Assembly (NCBI GenBank): GCA_002396505.1
Contig: DGYA01000129.1
Coordinates: forward strand, 10,526 to 24,751
From: Cyanobacteria bacterium UBA5018
GTDB taxonomy: Bacteria > Cyanobacteriota > Cyanobacteriia > PCC-6307 > Cyanobiaceae
Length of the DNA stretch: 14,226 bases
Direction: 5' to 3'
Shown here: in pieces, positions 6,571 through 11,690 of the stretch
Position numbering within the stretch: position 1 is the first letter of the stretch
Layout of the letters: every line of letters begins with the position of its first letter
Program-made: the position numbers and the translations under genes
Notes under the pieces: model-generated
Databases searched by the model: none
Seen by the model: only the letters and a program-made list of their open reading frames with translations
Told to the model about the DNA's origin: nothing

Positions 6571-6580
6571 CCGATATCGG
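6571..6580. other. 10-bp perfect palindrome between the response regulator and lysS
   Basis: CCGATATCGG lies in the 87-bp gap between the response-regulator stop and the lysS start, next to GGGCCGATCGGG. It is a possible regulator-binding site or simple chance; there is no further support. Confidence 0.2.
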
Positions 6581-6630
6581 GCCGATCGGGAAACGAAAAC
6601 ATCGCCGGCCAGGTTTGACCGTCCTGCAGG

Positions 6631-8184
6631 ATGGCTCCTGCTGAGATCCCCGCATCCGTGTCTGAGCTGCGTGAGACCCGCCTGGAGAAAGGCAAGGCCC
6701 TGGCAGCTCTAGGCCAGGGGCCCTACGCCCTGCGCTTCCAACCGAGCCACAGCACCGCGGCCCTGCAGCGAGACCACACCGACCTGGCCAACGGCGAGGA
6801 ACGAGAGCTGGAGGTGGCGGTGGCCGGCCGGGTGATGACCCGTCGGGTGATGGGCAAGTTGGCCTTTTTCACCCTGGCCGATGAATCCGGCCCGATCCAG
6901 CTCTACATCGAAAAGGCCACCCTGCAGGCGGCCCAGCCCGACAATCCTGAGGTTTTCGCCCAGCTCACCTCCCTGGTGGATGCCGGCGATCTGATCGGCG
7001 TGCAGGGCAGCCTCAAGCGCACCGACCGGGGCGAGTTGTCGGTGAAGGTGAAGGGCTGGTCGATGCTCAGCAAGAGCCTGCAGCCCCTGCCCGACAAGTG
7101 GCACGGCCTGGCGGACGTGGAGACCCGCTACCGCCAGCGCTATCTCGACCTGATCGTCTCGCCCCAGACCCGCGAGACCTTCCGCCGCCGCGCCCTGGCC
7201 GTGAGCACCATGCGCCGCTGGCTGGATGGGCGAGGCTTCCTGGAGATTGAAACCCCGGTGCTGCAAAGCGTGCCGGGCGGCGCCGATGCCCGGCCCTTCG
7301 AGACCCACCACAACGCCCTCGATCTACCCCTCACCCTGCGCATCGCCACCGAGCTGCACCTGAAGCGGCTGGTGGTGGGCGGTTTTGAGCGGGTGTACGA
7401 GCTGGGTCGCATCTTCCGCAACGAGGGGGTGAGCACCCGCCACAACCCTGAGTTCACCTCGGTGGAGATCTATCAGGCCTATGCCGACTACACCGACATG
7501 ATGGAGCTCACCGAACAGCTGATCGCCGAGGTGTGCCAGCAGGTGTGCGGCGGCACCCGGATCAGCTATCAGGGCACCGAAATCGAGCTGACGCCCCCCT
7601 GGCGCCGGGCCACCATGCATTCGCTGGTGCAGGAGGCCACCGGTCTGGATTTCACGGCCTTCACCAGCCGCGAACAGGCCGCTGCCGCCATGGAAGCCCT
7701 GGGCCTGGAGACGCCTGCCCTGGCGGATTCCGTTGGCCGCCTGCTGGTGGAGGCCTTCGAGCAGCGGGTGGAGGCCAGCCTGATCCAGCCCACCTTCGTG
7801 CTCGATTATCCGGTGGAAAACTCGCCCCTGGCCCGCGCTCACCGCAGCAAACCGGGCCTGGTGGAACGCTTCGAGCTGTTCATCGTGGGCCGCGAAACCG
7901 CCAATGCCTTCAGTGAGCTGATCGATCCGGTGGACCAGCGCCAGCGGCTGCTGGCCCAGCAGGAGCGCCGGGCCGCGGGCGATCTGGAGGCCCAGGGCGT
8001 GGACGAGGACTTCCTCCTGGCCCTGGAGGTGGGCATGCCCCCCACCGGCGGCCTGGGCATCGGCATCGACCGGCTCGTGATGCTGCTCACCGACAGCGCC
8101 TCGATCCGCGACGTAATCGCCTTCCCCCTGCTGCGACCAGAGACCAAAACCAGCCAGCGGCTAGAGGCCGACTCCCCCAGCTGA
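6631..8184 (+). CDS. lysS: Lysyl-tRNA synthetase, class II
   Basis: LysRS charges tRNA-Lys with lysine in the cytoplasm. The 517-residue protein has the expected order: an N-terminal extension, an OB-fold anticodon-binding domain (about 60-146, with VAGRVMTRRVMGKLAFFTLAD), then the class II catalytic core. Motif 1 is near GFLEIETPVLQ (202-212), motif 2 is FRNEGVSTRHNPEF (262-275), and motif 3 is GGLGIGIDRLVMLLTDSASI (473-492), followed by RDVIAFPLLRP. Two substrate-site segments are also plain: HHNALDLPLTLRIATELHLK and ENSPLARAHRSKPGLVERFE. Length is normal for the family. The last codons and stop are part of a 13-bp tandem duplication. It lies 87 bp downstream of the response regulator on the same strand and may be read through from it. 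Confidence 0.98.
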   Translation: MAPAEIPASVSELRETRLEKGKALAALGQGPYALRFQPSHSTAALQRDHTDLANGEERELEVAVAGRVMTRRVMGKLAFFTLADESGPIQLYIEKATLQAAQPDNPEVFAQLTSLVDAGDLIGVQGSLKRTDRGELSVKVKGWSMLSKSLQPLPDKWHGLADVETRYRQRYLDLIVSPQTRETFRRRALAVSTMRRWLDGRGFLEIETPVLQSVPGGADARPFETHHNALDLPLTLRIATELHLKRLVVGGFERVYELGRIFRNEGVSTRHNPEFTSVEIYQAYADYTDMMELTEQLIAEVCQQVCGGTRISYQGTEIELTPPWRRATMHSLVQEATGLDFTAFTSREQAAAAMEALGLETPALADSVGRLLVEAFEQRVEASLIQPTFVLDYPVENSPLARAHRSKPGLVERFELFIVGRETANAFSELIDPVDQRQRLLAQQERRAAGDLEAQGVDEDFLLALEVGMPPTGGLGIGIDRLVMLLTDSASIRDVIAFPLLRPETKTSQRLEADSPS

Positions 8185-8195
8185 CTCCCCCAGCT
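8170..8195 (+). repeat. 13-bp tandem duplication across the lysS stop codon
   Basis: GACTCCCCCAGCT occurs at 8170-8182 and again at 8183-8195 without a gap. The first copy encodes the terminal DSPS; the stop TGA (8182-8184) straddles the junction. A perfect duplication ending a gene suggests a recent slippage event. Confidence 0.85.
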
Positions 8196-8283
8196 GATCA
8201 GGATCTGGTAGCAGCTGCTCGGCGCGCCCCCTAGCCCCGCAGGATCCGTGCGGGCCAGCGGATCGGGAGAGGATCGGTTGCAG

Positions 8284-8292
8284 TGGGATAAT
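8284..8292 (+). promoter_or_regulatory. Candidate extended -10 promoter for the small protein gene
   Basis: TGGGATAAT reads as an extended -10 element (TGn followed by GATAAT, one mismatch to TATAAT). No good -35 lies 16-18 bp upstream, which is tolerated with extended -10 promoters. Transcription would begin near 8299, placing the GTG at 8301 at the transcript end and supporting translation from the ATG at 8334. Confidence 0.4.
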
Positions 8293-8333
8293 TCTCGGGA
8301 GTGAGCAATCTCCCCCAGCCGGGTACCAATTCC

Positions 8334-8597
8334 ATGAGCGGTGAGCGCGTTGGTTTTCGCTTTCAACACGCCGACGCGGTGGTGAAGCGCAACCCCCAGG
8401 GCCGCTCCCGTCGCGGTTGGGTGATGGAGCCGGTGGAGCAGACCACCAGTAGGGGCACCAAGATGCCGGCCTATCGAATCCGCTGGCGTGATAGTGAACG
8501 CCCGGAGATCGTGTTGCAGCACATGCTTATTGCCGATCCCGACCCCACCCCGCCCCCCGAGGGCGTCAGCCTGATGCCCCCGGCCCCCAAGGCTTGA
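8334..8597 (+). CDS. Small conserved-looking protein of unknown function downstream of lysS
   Basis: An 87-residue, soluble, basic protein. The core GFRFQHADAVVKRNPQGRSR, then MEPVEQTTSRGTKMPAYRIRW and PEIVLQHMLIADPD, reads as a compact folded domain with clean high-GC codon use, and the C-terminus is a short proline-rich tail. I do not recognise a named family, though the gene looks like one of the short hypothetical genes conserved in picocyanobacteria. A GTG start at 8301 would add eleven residues (SNLPQPGTNS in front of the ATG). The ATG at 8334 is preferred because a candidate extended -10 at 8284-8292 would start the mRNA around 8299. It lies 149 bp after lysS, has a hairpin terminator downstream, and probably has its own promoter. 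There are no membrane segments and no cysteine motifs. Confidence 0.75.
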   Translation: MSGERVGFRFQHADAVVKRNPQGRSRRGWVMEPVEQTTSRGTKMPAYRIRWRDSERPEIVLQHMLIADPDPTPPPEGVSLMPPAPKA

Positions 8598-8618
8598 TTT
8601 CAGTCTTAATTGGATCCC

Positions 8619-8642
8619 AGCCTGTCTAAACAGGCTCTGTTT
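8619..8642 (+). terminator. Candidate terminator after the small protein gene
   Basis: AGCCTGT (8619-8625) and ACAGGCT (8630-8636) form a perfect 7-bp stem with a CTAA loop, followed by CTGTTT. It lies 22 bp after the small-gene stop. The T run is short, so confidence is moderate. Confidence 0.5.
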
Positions 8643-8725
8643 ACGGGCACTCTGTCAAACACCCACTGGATTACATGGGCTAGAGACTGGACTTGGCGCT
8701 CCAATCAGCACCTTCATAATTCAGG

Positions 8726-8794
8726 GCTCTGATCAGCGCATCAGGCTCGATCATCAAGACCTCAGGCTCCATCAGCAGATCAATATTCAGAGCC
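8726..8794. repeat. Repeats around the vapC stop codon
   Basis: TCAGGCTCGATCA (8741-8753) and TCAGGCTCCATCA (8762-8774) are near-identical copies with 21-bp spacing, with a looser copy at 8721-8733. GGCTCTGA at 8726 and TCAGAGCC at 8787 are inverted copies; the latter includes the vapC stop codon. As with other gene ends in the window, the repeat grades out of coding sequence. Confidence 0.5.
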
Positions 8795-9212
8795 GCAATA
8801 AATTTAGGCCCGCATAGCGTTCGAAATCGCCGTCCAGGCTAACCAGCCTCCAACCATTCACTATTGCCACCGCCGCCAGATGGGCATCGGTGCAGTGACG
8901 CGAGGCCAAGCTGCCCTTGCGCAGCAGAGCTTGGAACACCTCCCAACTATCGGTGGGTTCACCGCCAAAGCCCACGCCGGGCTGCTCACATAGCCGTTCC
9001 AGCACCTCGCCAGCGGCCTGGGGCGTGAGGCTGGCCTCGCCCATCACCCCCGCGTGACAGAGCAGGCGCACCAGCCCCAAGGCCGTGCTGGTGCAAAGCA
9101 CCACCCGCCCACCTGCCTCCAGCTGCCAGTAATGACGAGCGCGCAGGTGCTGGGGATGCAGTGGCCACACCAGGGCTAGCCACACGTTCAAATCCGGCAG
9201 GTCGATTATCAA
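8787..9212 (-). CDS. vapC: VapC-type PIN-domain toxin (putative ribonuclease)
   Basis: A 141-residue PIN-domain protein, the toxin half of a type II toxin-antitoxin pair; such proteins are metal-dependent RNases that usually cut tRNA or rRNA when freed from their antitoxin. The PIN acidic residues visible are D7 in LPDLNVWLAL, D109 in CTDAHLAA and D127/D129 in SLDGDF. The family pattern HPQHLRARHYW, then a CTSTALGLVRLL segment and VSLDGDFERYAGL, is typical of the VapC group with a C-terminal GL.LL. ending. The fourth acidic position is not obvious. The start is a TTG (9210-9212) that overlaps the antitoxin stop, which implies translational coupling. The target RNA cannot be read from the sequence. 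Confidence 0.85.
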   Translation of the reverse strand: MIIDLPDLNVWLALVWPLHPQHLRARHYWQLEAGGRVVLCTSTALGLVRLLCHAGVMGEASLTPQAAGEVLERLCEQPGVGFGGEPTDSWEVFQALLRKGSLASRHCTDAHLAAVAIVNGWRLVSLDGDFERYAGLNLLRL

Positions 9213-9478
9213 GGTGCTGATCTCAAGGTTCCAGCAGAAGGTTCCAGCAGGCCGAACAGGCCGGCATTGCTGAGCATCTCCGGGGCGATGGCCAGGGGTT
9301 TGGCCAGCAGGGTGGGCAGGGCGTCGCTGTTGCGACTGCTGCCGGAGGGGCTGGAACTGGCGATCAACCCCTCCTCCACATAGCGCTGCAACAACTGCTT
9401 CATCGGCACGCCCTCGATGGCGGCTCGGGCCTTGAGCCGGGCAAACAGGGAATCCGGCAATTCCAGACTGGTTCGCAT
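9209..9478 (-). CDS. vapB: Ribbon-helix-helix-type antitoxin partner of VapC
   Basis: This 89-residue protein begins MRTSLELPDSLFARLKARAA, a ribbon-helix-helix start (a beta strand followed by a helix), with a second helix EGVPMKQLLQRYVEEGL. The C-terminal half is serine-rich and then hydrophobic (PLAIAPEMLSNAGLFGLL), the region that normally wraps the toxin. It should neutralise the downstream PIN toxin and repress its own promoter. It overlaps the toxin start by 4 nt (9209-9212), the standard antitoxin-first arrangement. The ATG at 9476-9478 has only a weak ribosome-binding site. The 468-bp region upstream holds a hairpin and a long tandem array and may contain its operator. Confidence 0.8.
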   Translation of the reverse strand: MRTSLELPDSLFARLKARAAIEGVPMKQLLQRYVEEGLIASSSPSGSSRNSDALPTLLAKPLAIAPEMLSNAGLFGLLEPSAGTLRSAP

Positions 9479-9555
9479 TGGCTCAGGCTAGGCCGCTTTG
9501 GCTGTAATGCGGTAGATGCGCTGCGGCCATGGCAGCACAATTTGCAAACCGTTGC

Positions 9556-9581
9556 CTGCCAAGCCGCGCCTGGCTTGCCAG
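9556..9581. other. Stem-loop in the vapB upstream region
   Basis: CTGCCAAGCC (9556-9565) and GGCTTGCCAG (9572-9581) pair at nine of ten positions around a 6-nt loop, about 80-100 bp upstream of vapB. It could be an operator-like inverted repeat or mRNA structure. The rest of 9479-9720 contains one low-quality 75-codon minus-strand frame (rejected) and a pair of 18-bp near-repeats at 9691-9708 and 9719-9736 (TAAGYCTGCRTGGGTAAA). Confidence 0.3.
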
Positions 9582-9720
9582 CCGAGGCAATGATCGGTCT
9601 TCTTTGATACGGTAATTTTCGGCCAATCTGAATATCCGACCATCTTGAAGAGATGGGGGTCTTGACTGGCCCCAGGCTCCCCTAAATGGATAAGCCTGCG
9701 TGGGTAAACCTGCATAGCTA

Positions 9721-9910
9721 AGTCTGCATGGGTAAAATGAGTAACTTAAGGATAAGCTGAGCAGCTTAAGGGTAAAGTGAGCAGCTTAAGGGTAAAGTGA
9801 ATAGCTTAAGGGCAAGGTGAATAGCTTAAGGGTAAGGTGAATAGCTTAAGGGTAAGGTGAATAGCTTAAGGGTAAGATGAATAGACTAAGGGTAAAGTGA
9901 ATAGCTAAAT
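9721..9910. repeat. 20-bp exact-period tandem repeat array (about 9.5 copies)
   Basis: Nine consecutive 20-bp units run from 9721 to 9900 plus a half unit to 9910, with consensus ATAGCTTAAGGGTAARGTGA. Units at 9801-9860 differ at only one position; divergence grows toward both ends (the 9721 and 9741 units are the least like the consensus). The period does not slip once over nine units. There are no spacers, so it is not CRISPR, and the period is not a multiple of three, so it is not coding. It is much more AT-rich than the surrounding genes. It lies between the 3' end of the hercynine operon (stop at 9947-9949) and vapB, both on the minus strand. Confidence 0.95.
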
Positions 9911-9946
9911 TGCAAGCCTCGCCTGGTCATCACCCTCGCCCCCGCG

Positions 9947-10444
9947 TCAACCCTGGCGCTGCCTGAGGGATTCCAGCTGCTGTTCGGCCTCAAAGGCGGC
10001 CCAGGCCTGTTCCAATTCATCGAGGTTGCCCCCGGGCTGGGCACTGGCTGGTGTCGATTGTTCCGCCACCACCAGGGCCTGCAGAGCTGCCTCCACGTCG
10101 GCAAACTGCTGTCCCAGCTCAGCTAATTGACTCCAACTTTCGCGTCCCCGCTCCATCAAAGTTGTTAGATGGGCTTCGGCCCGCTCGGCTAAGGGCTCGG
10201 CGCCGGCCGCCCTGGCCCGCTGCACCCGCTGGCGCCAGGAGCGAATCTCCTCGGCCAGGGTGAGCAGTTGTTGGCGCTGTTGTTCGGCCTGGCGCTGCAG
10301 CCGGCCGCGCTCTCCCACCAGGTTGGCCTGCCGGTCGCGGGCTTCCTGTTCCTGTAGCAGGGCCTGCTGGGCTGGATTGGCCGCCAGGAAATTGGCCAAT
10401 TCGCGCTCCAGCCGCGCCTCTAGCTGCTCCCACCAGTCGTTCAT
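9947..10444 (-). CDS. Coiled-coil 'hercynine metabolism protein' of the cyanobacterial egt cluster
   Basis: A 165-residue, soluble, highly charged helical protein. Residues about 1-125 are rich in Q, E, R, A and L in heptad-like spacing (LEARLERELANFLAANPAQQ, then RQAEQQRQQLLTLAEEIRSW), pointing to a long coiled coil; the C-terminal 35 residues form a linker and a short helix. It has no catalytic motif and no cysteine or histidine pattern. From memory, proteins of this kind encoded after egtB-egtD in cyanobacteria are annotated 'hercynine metabolism protein'; that is a name based on context, not biochemistry. Its ATG overlaps the stop of the preceding small gene by 4 nt, so the two are coupled. 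It is the last gene of the egt operon, followed within 37 bp by the 20-bp tandem array. A scaffold role is possible, but that is inference. Confidence 0.8.
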   Translation of the reverse strand: MNDWWEQLEARLERELANFLAANPAQQALLQEQEARDRQANLVGERGRLQRQAEQQRQQLLTLAEEIRSWRQRVQRARAAGAEPLAERAEAHLTTLMERGRESWSQLAELGQQFADVEAALQALVVAEQSTPASAQPGGNLDELEQAWAAFEAEQQLESLRQRQG

Positions 10445-10683
10445 GGCGCCGTTGGCCCCTCACCGGGGGCGTAGGTGATCAGCGGTGCTTCGATTTCCTG
10501 CCGCAGGGGGGTGATCGCCGCTTCGCGGGAGATCAGCAACAGCTGGGTCAACCGGGCAACGGCGCCCTCGCCCAGATCCTGCTCGCCGATGCGATCAAAG
10601 GCGCGGCTGTAGAGCGTCTCCAGTTCCGTGATCAGCTCCTGCCTCACCTGCAGCATGGCGGAGCGTTTCTGTTCGCGGCTCAT
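10441..10683 (-). CDS. 'Hercynine metabolism small protein' of the cyanobacterial egt cluster
   Basis: An 80-residue protein beginning MSREQKRSAMLQVRQELITE, largely helical, with the conserved-looking stretch TLYSRAFDRIGEQDLGEGAVARL and a short tail LITYAPGEG. It has no enzyme motif. I recall small proteins in this position annotated 'hercynine metabolism small protein' in Synechococcus and Prochlorococcus; the label reflects co-occurrence with EgtB and EgtD. The frame is open to 10776, but those extra residues lie antiphase within the egtD 3' end. The ATG at 10681-10683, 5 bp after the egtD stop, is the natural start. The stop overlaps the next gene's ATG (ATGA). Tight packing on both sides suggests equimolar production with EgtD and the coiled-coil protein. 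Confidence 0.8.
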   Translation of the reverse strand: MSREQKRSAMLQVRQELITELETLYSRAFDRIGEQDLGEGAVARLTQLLLISREAAITPLRQEIEAPLITYAPGEGPTAP

Positions 10684-10688
10684 CTCAC

Positions 10689-11690
10689 TCAGCGTTGCTG
10701 GCAAGAGTCTCGCGCCGCCAGCAACACCAGGGAGAGGTCGCCGCCAGGATCGCTCCAGCGCCGCACCAACCGCCAACCAGCAACGGCGGCCAGGGCCCCA
10801 AAAGCCTCCGGGCTGTATTTAACGCTGAATTCGCTAATCAGTGCCTCGCCGGCGGCAAAGGGCCAGCTGCTGCCAGCGAGCTGCACAAGCTGGTCGCAGC
10901 GGCTGACCAGGGCCATGGCAATGCGGCTCTGCTCTGGCTGCCAGCGAGCTCGATAGTGGAATTTATCCGGATCAAAGTTGCCCTGCAGGTCGCGGTTCAG
11001 CCGCACCAGCAAATTCTTGGCAAAGGCCGCCGACACGCCCGCCGCATCGTCGTAGGCCGCCTCCAGGCGCGCCTGGGGCTTGGGGTGATCGATGCCGATC
11101 AACAGCAGCCCATCGGCCCCCAGCAGCTGGGCGAACTGGCGCAGCAGCTGTTGCGCCTCCGCCGGGGTGAAGTTGCCGATCGAACTGCCCGGATAGAAGC
11201 CCAACCGCCGCTGGCCGTCGAGCAGGGGGTGGGCGGGCAGCCGAGCCATGGCGCTGTAGTCGCCGCAAATGCCCAACACCGGCACCCGGGGATGGCAGGC
11301 CTGGCGCTGCTCACAGGCCGCCGCCAGATGTTCAGCGCTGATGTCGAGGGCGACGTAGGCGGCGGGCTGGAGGGCATCTAGCAGCGGCCCCGCCTTGCGG
11401 GCATTGCCGGCGCCAAACTCCACCAGCGTGCCGGGCCCCAAGGCTGCGGCCAGCTCCGGGGCCAGCTCCTCCAACAGGGCCGTCTCGGTGCGGGTGAGGC
11501 TGTACTCGGGCTGCTCGCAGATTTGATCGAACAGGCGCGATCCCTCCGCGTCATAGAGCAGCCAGGCGGGCAGTTGCCGCGGCCGAGAGGCCATCCCCCG
11601 CAACACCAGCCGGCGCAGGTCGGCCGGCTCGGGGTGGAGATCGATCAGCTCTGGGGCGATCGCCAGGGTCATGGGGGTCATCGGGGTCAT
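10689..11690 (-). CDS. egtD: Histidine N-alpha-methyltransferase (hercynine synthase)
   Basis: EgtD uses three SAM to trimethylate the alpha-amino group of histidine, giving hercynine, the first step of ergothioneine synthesis. The 333-residue product has the family signature YDAEGSRLFDQICEQPEYSL (46-65) followed by TRTE, the SAM-binding VEFGAGNARKA (90-100), LDIS (115-118), GICGDYS (140-146), YPGSSIGNF (166-174), and the C-terminal SEFSVKYS (286-293) that carries the substrate-binding glutamate in characterised homologues. The start is ambiguous: a 9-bp triplication gives ATGs at 11690, 11681 and 11672. The first is preferred because it overlaps the egtB stop in an ATGA junction. The frame is open to 11729, but that stretch lies within egtB. 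Homocysteine recycling by ahcY, far upstream, supports the same methyl economy. Confidence 0.95.
   Translation of the reverse strand: MTPMTPMTLAIAPELIDLHPEPADLRRLVLRGMASRPRQLPAWLLYDAEGSRLFDQICEQPEYSLTRTETALLEELAPELAAALGPGTLVEFGAGNARKAGPLLDALQPAAYVALDISAEHLAAACEQRQACHPRVPVLGICGDYSAMARLPAHPLLDGQRRLGFYPGSSIGNFTPAEAQQLLRQFAQLLGADGLLLIGIDHPKPQARLEAAYDDAAGVSAAFAKNLLVRLNRDLQGNFDPDKFHYRARWQPEQSRIAMALVSRCDQLVQLAGSSWPFAAGEALISEFSVKYSPEAFGALAAVAGWRLVRRWSDPGGDLSLVLLAARDSCQQR
11664..11690 (-). repeat. 9-bp triplication creating three in-frame egtD start codons
   Basis: ATGACCCCG, ATGACCCCC and ATGACCCTG lie head to tail on the minus strand, encoding MTP-MTP-MTL. The first ATG forms the 4-nt overlap with the egtB stop (11687-11690). 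The other two give equally plausible starts three and six residues in. Confidence 0.8.

Noticed and set aside
9488..9715. 75-codon minus-strand ORF just upstream of vapB
   Set aside because: Codon use lacks the G/C third-position bias of the real genes, it contains a hairpin sequence and begins in repeat DNA, and the protein resembles nothing I know. It could be a remnant but is not supportable as a gene.
9721..9910. CRISPR array
   Set aside because: The 20-bp units are directly adjacent with no unique spacers, and no cas genes are in the window.
10684..10776. Longer form of the hercynine small protein
   Set aside because: The added residues overlap the egtD 3' end out of phase; the ATG at 10683 directly follows the egtD stop.
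11656..11663. HIP1 palindrome (GCGATCGC), also at 14123-14130
   Set aside because: I noticed only two copies in 14 kb, far fewer than in HIP1-rich cyanobacteria and not clearly above what base composition allows.
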